NCBI GenBank assembly: GCA_036844765.1
Contig: DAIUFE010000024.1
Span: 1 to 22,907 of the forward strand
Direction of reading: 5' to 3'
DNA length: 22,907 bases
Source of the DNA: Thermocaproicibacter sp036844765
GTDB lineage: Bacteria; Bacillota; Clostridia; Oscillospirales; Acutalibacteraceae
A model generated the notes under the pieces. The model had not been told where the DNA came from. It worked only from the letters and a program-made list of their open reading frames with translations, and did no database searches. Positions within the stretch are counted from its first letter, which is position 1, and each line of letters opens with the position of its first letter. Below are positions 1 through 6,435 of this stretch, piece by piece. Made by a program: the position numbers and the translations under genes.

Positions 1-76
1 CGCTTGCCGCCTTGTCTTGCGCGATTTTCGACGACCTGATCATTTTTCGACAAACCGGGCGGAAAAAAGGGCGTTC

Positions 77-325
77 TCAGGGGCACTTTTTCGGGGGAGA
101 CGGCTCCAGCAGCTTTTTCAGCTCGTCCACCGCGGCTGGACCGGAGGCGGCGCTCGCCTCGCGGTTCAGGTCGCGGGTCTCCAGCAGCTCGCGGCGGAGG
201 ATGGGCACGCCCCTCGGCGCTTTGATGCCCAGCTTGACGCGGTCCGCGCCGATCTCGGTCACGACGACCTCGATATCGTCCCCGATCACGACGGATTCCG
301 AGGCTTTCCGCGAAACGACCAGCAT
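77..325 (-). CDS. csrA: Carbon storage regulator CsrA
   Basis: Small RNA-binding translational repressor. In Firmicutes it blocks the ribosome binding site of the flagellin mRNA and is antagonised by FliW. The 82-residue product opens with the family pattern MLVVSRKASESVVIGDDIEV and keeps the RNA-contacting Arg44 in VPILRREL. Position 4 is Val where Leu is common. The fold should end near residue 60, followed by a tail of about 20 residues with DELKKLLE, a little longer than the usual 61-75 residues. The ATG lies four bases after the fliW stop, with an AGGGGG Shine-Dalgarno about eight bases upstream inside the end of fliW, so translational coupling is likely. It is the last gene of the flgM operon in this window. 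No hairpin terminator is visible in bases 1-76. Identity is near certain from sequence and context. Confidence 0.96.
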   Translation of the reverse strand: MLVVSRKASESVVIGDDIEVVVTEIGADRVKLGIKAPRGVPILRRELLETRDLNREASAASGPAAVDELKKLLEPSPPKKCP

Positions 326-329
326 CGCG

Positions 330-764
330 CTACCCCCTTTCCCGCGCGTTCCGGAACGGCCGGAAGCGGACGGGGTAGTCGCCCTCCTCCAGAATGACCT
401 GCCGCCCCGTGCGCGTGCGCGGGTTGATCACGATGGGGCTTTTGAGGTTCACCACGGTGTCGGCCAGGTTCTTCCGCAGCACCGCCACCGCGAGGAAGCA
501 CAGTCCCTCCGCGGGATCGCCGATCGCGATCCGGTCGGCCCTGGGCAGCCTGGGCCGGTAGCCCGGCGCCACGAGGAACGGGTCCACCACGATCAGCGAG
601 GGGTAGGGCGCGTCCGCCGCCTGCAGCGACCAAATCACGCGGCCGTCGTCCTCCTGCAGCAGGATGAACTCCCGCACGTCCTCGAACCCGTAGATGCCGT
701 CCGGAAAATGCAGAACGACCTTCCCGCCGTCCTCGGGGACGGGCGCTTCGCCGGAAAGGGGCAT
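330..764 (-). CDS. fliW: Flagellar assembly factor FliW
   Basis: FliW binds flagellin and, when released, binds CsrA non-competitively, so that flagellin translation follows flagellin export. The 144-residue protein has the family's features: an early GIYGFED segment (residues about 23-29), a LIVVDPF block near residue 57, and the C-terminal core with NLKSPIVINPRTRTGRQVIL (about residues 106-125). Length matches the family (about 140-150). The start is set by an AAGGAGGAG ribosome binding site about five bases before the ATG. It lies 20 bases after the preceding small gene and is followed by csrA after four bases, the same fliW-csrA pairing as in Bacillus subtilis. It should be transcribed from the sigma-28 promoter before flgM. 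Confidence 0.96.
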   Translation of the reverse strand: MPLSGEAPVPEDGGKVVLHFPDGIYGFEDVREFILLQEDDGRVIWSLQAADAPYPSLIVVDPFLVAPGYRPRLPRADRIAIGDPAEGLCFLAVAVLRKNLADTVVNLKSPIVINPRTRTGRQVILEEGDYPVRFRPFRNARERG

Positions 765-783
765 GACGACTCCTCCTTATTAT

Positions 784-1131
784 TTATGCCCGCGCGGAAA
801 GCCGGCCCGCCTGTGCGGGCGGCGGCCCGCCGGGCGGGATTTCTTCGCGCCGGGTCAGGTACGCGGGCGGCGCGCCGGCCCGGGCGACGGCCTTCCGGTA
901 ATCCCGCACCAGCAGGCCCGCCCGGCCGGGGGTGGGGGGCGCTTCCGCCGGGCGGCCGCGCCATTCCCCGCGCAGGCGGTCCAGCCCGAAGCGCAGCCGG
1001 AGCTCCAGCGGGCCGGCGTCCACCGGCACGCGCAGCGCCGGGATGTACGCGACGTCCGGCCCGGCGGGGAAATCCAGCTCCGCCGCGGACGGCGAGGCGG
1101 GGTCCGCCCCGTTCTCGATGATCACGAACAC
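784..1131 (-). CDS. Hypothetical protein in the yviE position between flgL and fliW
   Basis: I do not recognise this 115-residue product. It starts at a GTG (VFVIIENG) with a GGGGGCGGGG-type purine tract about nine bases upstream. It begins 28 bases after flgL and ends 20 bases before fliW, so it is embedded in the operon. It has no membrane segment or signal peptide. The N-terminal half looks foldable (VAYIPALRVPVDAGPLELRLRFG, a likely beta segment), and a possible helix follows around LLVRDYRKAVARAG. The last 25 residues are Pro/Gly/Ala-rich. In Bacillus subtilis the same slot holds yviE (DUF6470 family, about 190 residues). This could be a short or diverged counterpart, but the sequence alone does not show homology. 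Function is unknown; the position suggests a role in late flagellar assembly. Confidence 0.7.
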   Translation of the reverse strand: MFVIIENGADPASPSAAELDFPAGPDVAYIPALRVPVDAGPLELRLRFGLDRLRGEWRGRPAEAPPTPGRAGLLVRDYRKAVARAGAPPAYLTRREEIPPGGPPPAQAGRLSARA

Positions 1132-1159
1132 GGCGGCCCCGCCCCCCTTTTTCCGCCCG

Positions 1160-2185
1160 TTACCGCAGATAATCCATCAGGCTGGTCTGCATCACCTTCG
1201 CGCCCACCTGCAGCGACGCGAGATAGGCGTACTGCTGCGTCGAAAAATCGGTGATCGCGTCCTGAAAATCGACGTATTCCACCTCGTTGTCCTTTTCCGC
1301 CAGGGACTCGCCGATCGCCTCGAGGTATCCGTCGGTCTCCTCCAGAAAATTCCCGCGCGAGCCGATCTCCGTCTTGCCGGAGATGAATTCGTCCTCCGCG
1401 CTCTGCAGCGCGTCCCGCAGCGGGCTGAGCCGCTGGGAAAGGTCGGCGGCGGAGGCGTCGTCGTCCTTCAGATAGCCCTCGATGTCTTTCAGGATCGAAA
1501 ACACGTTTCGCGGCGTGCCGTCGTCGTTGGTGCCGTAGCCGACGTAGCGGATGCCCGGCATCGCGCTGTCGAACGCGGTCTGCCCGTCCACTTCGTCCCC
1601 TTTCATGCCGATGCCCAAGCCGACGTCCACGTACACGTGCTCGCCGGCGAGTTCCTCCAGCGTGGCCTGGGTGGGCTGGTTCCCGTCCTTGTCAAGCCCC
1701 GTGTCCACGTTCAGGCCGCGGTAAAGCAGATTGCCGTCCGCGTCCAGCGTGAAGGGGAGCTGCCCGGCGTTCGTCCCGCCGAACAGGTAGCTGTCGGCGT
1801 ATTTCGAGTTCAGCTCCGCGAGCATCGAGGTGCGGATCGAGGCCAGCTCGTTCGCGACGTCCGCGCGGTTCTCGGCGTTGGCGGTGTCGGTCACGACGCT
1901 GTTGATCTTCTGCTTCGCGGTGTCGATCAGCGTGGCCATCTGCTGCAGAACGTGGTCGGCCGTCGTGTTCGCGCCCTCCAGGTTGCTGACGTTGCTGCGG
2001 TAATCCGTGTTGAGCTGCGTCTCCCAGTGCACCTGAAACGTCCGCGCGGCGGCCAGGGGATTCTCCGAGGGCTTCTCGAACGCCCGGTAATCGTAAGCCC
2101 GCCGCATCGCGGCGTTCATCGAGGCGAACGCGTCGCCCACGTCGCTCTTATAGCGCGACATCATCATCTGGTTCGTGATCCTCAT
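1160..2185 (-). CDS. flgL: Flagellar hook-filament junction protein FlgL (HAP3)
   Basis: FlgL forms the junction layer between FlgK and the flagellin filament. The 341-residue product has the flagellin-like N-terminus (MRITNQMMMSRYKSDV, then a coiled-coil helix with KPSENPLAAARTFQ) and a matching C-terminal helix (DFQDAITDFSTQQYAYLASLQVGAKVMQTSLMDYL). Pairing of such terminal helices is the hallmark of the flagellin/FlgL family. The middle (about residues 110-250) is a variable domain with GGTNAGQLPF, typical of FlgL. It is somewhat longer than the roughly 300-residue Bacillus protein. The start follows the flgK stop by six bases, with a GGGGGTAACGGAG purine tract upstream. FlgN, encoded two genes upstream, is the expected export chaperone. 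Confidence 0.95.
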   Translation of the reverse strand: MRITNQMMMSRYKSDVGDAFASMNAAMRRAYDYRAFEKPSENPLAAARTFQVHWETQLNTDYRSNVSNLEGANTTADHVLQQMATLIDTAKQKINSVVTDTANAENRADVANELASIRTSMLAELNSKYADSYLFGGTNAGQLPFTLDADGNLLYRGLNVDTGLDKDGNQPTQATLEELAGEHVYVDVGLGIGMKGDEVDGQTAFDSAMPGIRYVGYGTNDDGTPRNVFSILKDIEGYLKDDDASAADLSQRLSPLRDALQSAEDEFISGKTEIGSRGNFLEETDGYLEAIGESLAEKDNEVEYVDFQDAITDFSTQQYAYLASLQVGAKVMQTSLMDYLR

Positions 2186-2191
2186 GCTCCG

Positions 2192-3844
2192 TTACCCCCT
2201 GCCCGCAAGGCCCATGTTGTTGAGGATGGTCTGCAGGCACTCGTCCACCGCCGTCATGAAGCGCGCGGAAGCGGCCAGCGCCTGGTTGAACTGAAGAAGA
2301 TCGACGGCTTCGTCGTCGATGCTGACCGACGAGATCGACTGCCGATTCAGGTCGATGTTGTCCAGCCGGTTGACGTCGTCCGCGTTGGCGGAATTCACGC
2401 TCGACACGCTCTGCCCCAGCGAGGTCGGCACGTTCATGAACGCCTTCTGGATGGTGCCGTTGAAGATGGAGACGCCGTTCTCGCCCGGCGTCCGGAAGTC
2501 CTGTTTTTCGGAGGTCAGCGCCGTGATCATCGCCGTGATGTTCGAGTACGACGTGGCGGTGCTGTCGTCCGGATTGGCCTCCTCTTTGCTGGTGGTGAGA
2601 TAGCCCTGCCCGATCGTCCAGCCGGTCGCGAGCCGGATGTTTTCCGCCGTGATGTCGGTGGTGTCGGTGCCGTCGGACGTGAACAGCGGTTTGGTCTCCG
2701 TATCCGTGCTGTTGGCGTCGTTCATCGTTTCGGCAAATTTCTGCGCCAGCGTGTCCAGCAGCTTGGAGTAGTAGCCGATCCCGCGGAAGGTCGCGGTCTG
2801 CTTATCCGGATCGGTCGTATCGATGTCGTATTCGCCGTTCTCGTTCAGCAGTTTCAAATAGGACGAAAGGCTGCCCGTCTGCAGGTCGGCGTTCTGAAAG
2901 CCCTTGTTGGAGCCGTCGAATGTCTTGCCGTCCTCCGTCAGGCCGGAAAGCCGCACGTGGGTCAGCCTGGCGCCGTCCGCGTCCTGGAACACGGAGACCT
3001 GTGCGTATTGCTTGTCGCTCACCAGCGTGAATTCCGGGTCTCCGTCGTTTTTGAGCGCGTTGCCGTCCTTATCCGCCAGATAGACGTGCAGCTCGTGCAC
3101 GGTCTGGCCGGAGCCGATGGGCACCTCGGTCTCCTCCACGCGGATATCCATGTACTGCGAGAGCTCGTCCAGCTTCAGGTTCCGCTGGTCGCGCAGCTCC
3201 AGCGCGGTCCCGCCGGAGACCTCGGCGCTTTTGATGCGCTCGTTCAGCGCGGCGATGCTCTGCAGCAGGTCGTTCGCGTCCGGCACGGCGTAGACCGAAA
3301 GGTCGTCGTACTGCTGCTCGCGCGCGGTTTCCAGCTGCTTGGCGGCGGCGTTGAATTTTTTCGCGAGCTGGTCCGCCGCGTCGCGGATCACGCTTTCGGA
3401 GGCGTCGCTTTTGCCGGAGGTCAGGTTCTGCATCTGCGAGATCAGGTTGCTCAGCTCGCTGCTTAAGACGTCGACGATCGAGGACTGGGTCGAGCTGGCC
3501 GCCGTCGTGCTGTAGGAGAAGATGTCCTCCAGCGACGAGAGCGCGTCCGAAAGCGTGGCGCTTCCGCCCGCCGCCGCGTTCTGGATGCGGTACTCGGCGT
3601 CCAGGAAGGCGTCCCGCAGCTGCGAGGTGGCGAAAGCGTCCGACCCCAGCCCGCTCACCGCGCCCTGCTTCCCGCTGTAGAAGTCGTTCCCGCTGGGGGG
3701 CGTGATGGCGGCCTGGTCCACCCGCTGGCGCGTGTAGCCCGGCGTGGTGGAGTTGGTGATGTTCTGGCCGGTGACGTTCAGATTGGCGCGCGCGGCCCGG
3801 ACGCCGCTGCGCGCGATATACAGGCCGTCAAACGTGGAGCTCAT
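2192..3844 (-). CDS. flgK: Flagellar hook-associated protein FlgK (HAP1)
   Basis: FlgK is the first hook-filament junction protein, exported through the flagellar type III apparatus. The 550-residue product has the rod/hook-family N-terminus (FDGLYIARSGVRAARANLNVTGQNI, then NSTTPGYTRQRV), the heptad-rich segment around residues 115-185, and a C-terminal helix with VSIDDEAVDLLQFNQALAASARF ending in LQTILNNMG. These are the paired terminal helices of the axial proteins. An AAGGGGT ribosome binding site lies about six bases upstream of the ATG. The gap to flgN is 66 bases and shows only a weak TATAAT-like box without a convincing -35, so transcription is probably from the flgM promoter. Confidence 0.97.
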   Translation of the reverse strand: MSSTFDGLYIARSGVRAARANLNVTGQNITNSTTPGYTRQRVDQAAITPPSGNDFYSGKQGAVSGLGSDAFATSQLRDAFLDAEYRIQNAAAGGSATLSDALSSLEDIFSYSTTAASSTQSSIVDVLSSELSNLISQMQNLTSGKSDASESVIRDAADQLAKKFNAAAKQLETAREQQYDDLSVYAVPDANDLLQSIAALNERIKSAEVSGGTALELRDQRNLKLDELSQYMDIRVEETEVPIGSGQTVHELHVYLADKDGNALKNDGDPEFTLVSDKQYAQVSVFQDADGARLTHVRLSGLTEDGKTFDGSNKGFQNADLQTGSLSSYLKLLNENGEYDIDTTDPDKQTATFRGIGYYSKLLDTLAQKFAETMNDANSTDTETKPLFTSDGTDTTDITAENIRLATGWTIGQGYLTTSKEEANPDDSTATSYSNITAMITALTSEKQDFRTPGENGVSIFNGTIQKAFMNVPTSLGQSVSSVNSANADDVNRLDNIDLNRQSISSVSIDDEAVDLLQFNQALAASARFMTAVDECLQTILNNMGLAGRG

Positions 3845-3910
3845 GGCTGCACCCCTTACCTAATTATAATAAGCGTTTATCAGCGGCTGCCGTACCGCTT
3901 CGTTTTTTCC

Positions 3911-4387
3911 CTATGCTTTTTCCGAGAACCGGCCGCCGGCCGCGTCCGCGACCTCCCGCCCGTAGATCCGCTTCAGCTCGGGGCTGCCCTCCAACCTGGA
4001 GAGTACCCGCGAGACCTGGTTCAGCCGCATCTTCGTCAGCTTCTGGCAGCGGCCGTTCGTGCGCCGCAGCTCCTCCAACACGCAGGAAAGCTCGCAGTAA
4101 AGGCCGCGGGCTTTCTCCCGCCGCTCCGGCGGAAGCGCGGGCAGCAGCTCCCGCAGGGTCGCGCGCGGCGTCTCCGTTTCGTCCATCAGCTTCTGCCGCT
4201 CGAGGTCCAGCCCCTTCGCCTTCAGCACGAAAGCCTGCTCTTTCTTCATGCGGGCGTCCAGCTCCCCGAGCCGGCCCGCCGCCACGTCCTCGTATTTTTT
4301 CCGTTCCAGTTCCAGGAATCCGCGGTAAAACTCCAGCGCCTTTTCCAGGAAAGCGCCGAGCCTGTCCGCCAGCGCGCCGTCGATCAT
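3911..4387 (-). CDS. flgN: Flagellar export chaperone FlgN
   Basis: FlgN is a small cytoplasmic helical chaperone for FlgK and FlgL. The 158-residue product is almost wholly helical and charged: residues about 8-60 (LGAFLEKALEFYRGFLELER and on) and about 90-140 (PPERREKARGLYCELSCVLEELRRTN) form long amphipathic helices, as in the FlgN family. I chose the ATG at 4387-4385 because a GGAGGG ribosome binding site lies about six bases upstream and the helical protein begins there; the open frame upstream of it overlaps flgM in another frame and is a shadow. It lies 23 bases after flgM, the order flgM-flgN-flgK-flgL seen in Bacillus. FlgN sequences are poorly conserved, so part of the support is context. 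Confidence 0.88.
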   Translation of the reverse strand: MIDGALADRLGAFLEKALEFYRGFLELERKKYEDVAAGRLGELDARMKKEQAFVLKAKGLDLERQKLMDETETPRATLRELLPALPPERREKARGLYCELSCVLEELRRTNGRCQKLTKMRLNQVSRVLSRLEGSPELKRIYGREVADAAGGRFSEKA

Positions 4388-4410
4388 CCGTATCCCTCCG
4401 TCCGCGCGGT

Positions 4411-4728
4411 TCACCGCGCCAGGATTTCCGCCAGTTCGTCCGCCCCGGCCAGGGGTTCCCCCGCCGCGGCGCGGCTCTTCAGCGCCCGGATCCGCCCGGC
4501 GCCGGCGTCCGCCCGCAGCCCGCGGAGGATCTCGTCGCGCACTCCCCCGAGGAACGGGTCGTCCCCGCCGGGCCGGCCCGAAAGCTCGATGGTATCCGTC
4601 TTTCCCCGCAGGACCTTCGGGGAGCCTTCCGACCCCGCGCGGGAAACGCCGCGGGCCGGGTCCGTCCCCGCCGCCGGCGAGACGCCGCGCAGATATTCCG
4701 TTCCGAAGCCCGTGCCCTTGATGACCAT
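4411..4728 (-). CDS. flgM: Anti-sigma-28 factor FlgM
   Basis: FlgM binds and inhibits sigma-28 until the hook is complete. The 105-residue product has an unordered, Gly/Ala-rich N-terminal half, then the family landmarks: DTIELSGR near residues 45-52 (the conserved D-x-(V/I)-x-(I/L)-S box), a basic helix with RIRALKSRAAAGEPL, and the terminal ADELAEILA helix. These match the 'vR...lK..I..G.Y.vd...iAe.il' pattern of FlgM. An AGAGGTGAGG ribosome binding site precedes the ATG by about eight bases. It is the first gene after a near-perfect sigma-28 promoter, which fits the known feedback of sigma-28 on its own inhibitor. The leader is very short, roughly 18 bases. Confidence 0.9.
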   Translation of the reverse strand: MVIKGTGFGTEYLRGVSPAAGTDPARGVSRAGSEGSPKVLRGKTDTIELSGRPGGDDPFLGGVRDEILRGLRADAGAGRIRALKSRAAAGEPLAGADELAEILAR

Positions 4729-4751
4729 GCGGCCTCACCTCTCATTACTTC

Positions 4752-4778
4752 ATATCGGCCGGCCCCGGAAAAAATTTA
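4752..4778 (-). promoter_or_regulatory. Sigma-28 (sigma-D) promoter for the flgM operon
   Basis: Reading the minus strand, TAAA (4778-4775), then 15 bases, then GCCGATAT (4759-4752). This matches the Bacillus sigma-D consensus TAAA-N15-GCCGATAT at every position. Transcription should start near 4746-4745, about 18 bases before the flgM ATG. It should drive flgM, flgN, flgK, flgL, the small gene, fliW and csrA. Confidence 0.9.
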
Positions 4779-4992
4779 GCGGGAGGCCGATCTTTTTTGC
4801 CGCGCCTGCAAATAGATTTTACAATGATTCATGCCAAATCATGAAAATTTGTGACTGTTCCTACTCAAAAAAGAATAAAACATCTGATCAGGCAGTTTAT
4901 TTATCTATAAAATAATATATTTAATTTGATAAAAATAGATATAATATACAGAATTCGCCGGACTTTCCGCGCGGGGACGGCGTCGAAAAATG
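4779..4992. other. AT-rich remainder of the flgM-flgB intergenic region
   Basis: This is the upstream half of the only long non-coding gap (4729-5158). Apart from the sigma-28 promoter and the inverted repeat listed separately, I see a small palindrome ATGATT-N7-AATCAT (4824-4842), which could be a regulator site, and long A/T runs (4860-4945) that could act as UP-element-like or bent DNA. No open reading frame here looks coding: composition is far from the GC-rich genes on both sides. Downstream of the promoter, 5022-5140 shows nothing further that I can support. Confidence 0.5.
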
Positions 4993-5016
4993 TTGACATT
5001 TCGTGAATTCTGTATA
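4945..5016. repeat. Inverted repeat bracketing the flgB promoter
   Basis: The left arm TATACAGAATTC (4945-4956) and right arm GAATTCTGTATA (5005-5016) are exact reverse complements over 12 bases, and the match continues imperfectly outward. The 48-base spacer is GC-rich in its first half (4957-4985) inside an otherwise very AT-rich region, and carries the TTGACA -35 box. The right arm overlaps TATAAT (5013-5018), and the left arm is flanked by another TATAAT (4940-4945). It could be a paired operator, a leader hairpin, or recombination sites of a small invertible promoter. Confidence 0.65.
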
Positions 5017-5021
5017 ATAAT
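4993..5021 (+). promoter_or_regulatory. Sigma-A-like promoter for the flgB operon
   Basis: A perfect TTGACA (4993-4998) is followed by TATAAT (5013-5018, spacing 14) and by AATAAT (5016-5021, spacing 17). The second pairing has the standard spacing; the first has the better -10 but is short. A start near 5025-5030 would give a leader of about 130 bases. This is the best promoter candidate ahead of flgB. The -10 region overlaps the right arm of an inverted repeat, which suggests control at this site. Confidence 0.6.
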
Positions 5022-5158
5022 AAAAGAAATAAAAGAATTGTAAGTTTTTATCAAAAGAATGATGAATTTTTTGGCTGAACTCGATACGCTTTTAGACAAT
5101 TTCACATATTTCGGCAGAGGCGGAAGAGTGCGGCCGCGGCAAGGAGGACTGGTAACCG

Positions 5159-5548
5159 ATGAGCTGGCTGGACAGCGTTTCGATGGAACTGCTCGGCAAG
5201 GATCTGGACGGGCTGTGGGCGAGGCAGCAGGCCGTTTCCGACAACCTCGCGAATTTTGAGACGCCCGGCTACAAAGCGAAGGGCGTTTCTTTTGAGGATG
5301 CGCTGAAAGCAAAGCTGGAGGACCCGGCCGCCGCGCCGGCCTCCCGGGAAGAAGCGGTCGAAGCCATCCGCTCGGTCGAGCCGCGGGTGACGGAGGATTC
5401 GGACAGGACGGAGCGCGCCGACGGCAATTCCGTGGACCTTGAGGAACAGGGGATTGCGATGGCGCGCACCGCCCTTAATTATTCCTATTCCCTGCAGGCG
5501 ATGTCGGATGAGTTCGCCCGCCTGCGCACGGCAATCAGCGGCAAATAA
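5159..5548 (+). CDS. flgB: Flagellar basal-body rod protein FlgB
   Basis: FlgB is a proximal rod subunit. The 129-residue protein has the rod-family N-terminal motif: RQQAVSDNLANFETPGYKAK at about residues 22-41 (the 'iaNnlANv.TPgYk' signature) followed by VSFEDALKAKL. Its C-terminal helix contains GNSVDLEEQGIAMARTALNYSYS (the 'NNVDle.E...la.N...Y' pattern). Length matches the family (about 130). The ATG is preceded by AAGGAGG at 5141-5147, with a slightly long gap of 11 bases. It is the first gene of the long plus-strand operon, divergent from flgM, and the likely target of the promoter at 4993-5021. Confidence 0.97.
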   Translation: MSWLDSVSMELLGKDLDGLWARQQAVSDNLANFETPGYKAKGVSFEDALKAKLEDPAAAPASREEAVEAIRSVEPRVTEDSDRTERADGNSVDLEEQGIAMARTALNYSYSLQAMSDEFARLRTAISGK

Positions 5549-5593
5549 ACGGCGGCCCCGCACGGGGCGCGCAAAGCGGCAGGAGGTTTTTTC

Positions 5594-6034
5594 ATGTCGT
5601 TTTTAGGTTCGCTCGATATCAGCGGCTCCGCCCTGACGGCCGGCCGGGTCCGGATGGACGTGATCTCGGAAAACATCGCGAACGCGCAGACGACCCGCAC
5701 CGAGGACGGCGGCCCCTACCGCCGGAAAATGGTGACGTACGAGAGCGCCGGCACGCCCTCCTCGTTCCGCGCGATGGTGGAGGGGAAGGCCTCCGAGACC
5801 GATTCGGCGGGCGTGAAAGTGACGGGGATCGTCGAGGACGAGACCCCGTTCCCGGAGGAGTACGACCCCTCCGATCCGGACGCGGACGAGCGGGGCTACG
5901 TGCGCCGCCCGAACGTCGACCTGATGGAGGAGACCGTCGACATGATGGCCGCCGCCCGGGCCTACAACGCAAACCTGACGGCGCTGGAGACCGTGAAGAA
6001 CATGGCGGCCAAGGCGCTCGAGATGGGGAGGTAA
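5594..6034 (+). CDS. flgC: Flagellar basal-body rod protein FlgC
   Basis: FlgC is a proximal rod subunit that polymerises with FlgB. The 146-residue protein begins MSFLGSLDISGSALTAGRVRMDVISENIANAQT in pattern (rod-family 'm...sasgl.aqr.rmdviaeNiANa.Tt'), continues with GGPYRRKMVTYES, and ends with PNVDLMEETVDMMAAARAYNANLTALETVK, the FlgC C-terminal signature 'pNVd...Emvdm..A.RaYeAN...l...K'. An AGGAGG ribosome binding site sits eight bases before the ATG. The 45-base gap after flgB holds nothing else, and fliE follows within six bases. Confidence 0.97.
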   Translation: MSFLGSLDISGSALTAGRVRMDVISENIANAQTTRTEDGGPYRRKMVTYESAGTPSSFRAMVEGKASETDSAGVKVTGIVEDETPFPEEYDPSDPDADERGYVRRPNVDLMEETVDMMAAARAYNANLTALETVKNMAAKALEMGR

Positions 6035-6040
6035 CCGAAC

Positions 6041-6340
6041 ATGGCAGCGATTCAGCCGATCGAAAACCTGAACGCGGCCGGCGCGCTGAAGGAAACGGGC
6101 GCCGCCGCGGGTTCCCCCGAGATCCCTTTCCGGTCGATATTCGAGCAGGCCGCCGCCGACGTTCAGCAGACGGACGCGGCGGTCGACGCCGAAATCTACA
6201 AGCTCGCGACGGGCGGGACGCAGGACCCGCACGACCTCATCATCGCGTCGCAGAAGGCGAGCCTTTCCGTCAGCCTGCTGGTGGAGCTGCGCAACAGGGC
6301 GCTGGACGCCTATAAAGAGATCATGAACACGAGCGTCTGA
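6041..6340 (+). CDS. fliE: Flagellar hook-basal body protein FliE
   Basis: FliE joins the MS ring (FliF) to the rod (FlgB). The 99-residue protein is the usual length. The C-terminal two thirds match the family: FRSIFEQAAADVQQTDAAVDAE (about residues 31-52), LATGGTQDPHDLIIASQKASLSVSL (the 'G...dlhdvmia.eKA.lslql' box), and VELRNRALDAYKEIMNTSV at the end ('eVRNKlveAYqEimrm.v'). The ribosome binding site GGGAGG is inside the end of flgC. It stands between flgC and fliF, as in Bacillus and most Clostridia. Confidence 0.96.
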   Translation: MAAIQPIENLNAAGALKETGAAAGSPEIPFRSIFEQAAADVQQTDAAVDAEIYKLATGGTQDPHDLIIASQKASLSVSLLVELRNRALDAYKEIMNTSV

Positions 6341-6435
6341 TTGCAGCGGTTCCGGTCACGGCGGAGGAACGGAATTCTCCGCAGCCGAAGAGGAAAATAC
6401 TGTAAAATCGCAGGAAGGGCGGAACATACGGCTTC

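Noticed and set aside
1..76. Possible terminator or flagellin leader downstream of csrA
   Set aside because: No stem-loop with a T-run on the minus strand and no coding start that I can support; too little sequence to judge.
932..3466. An 844-residue open frame on the plus strand opposite flgL and flgK
   Set aside because: It is antisense to two clear genes, its composition is that of a shadow frame (Arg/Val/His-rich, no motifs), and long stop-free antisense frames are expected at this GC content.
3862..3880. TATAAT-like box upstream of flgK on the minus strand
   Set aside because: No acceptable -35 hexamer at 16-18 bases; A/T runs in the small gap explain it.
3882..3908. Hairpin AGCGG/CCGCT followed by T6 on the plus strand between flgK and flgN
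   Set aside because: The genes here are transcribed on the minus strand, where the T-run precedes rather than follows the hairpin. It could only stop antisense transcription, for which there is no other sign.
5107..5114. GCCGAAAT on the minus strand, sigma-28-like -10
   Set aside because: No TAAA at the required distance, and it would point away from flgB into the intergenic region.
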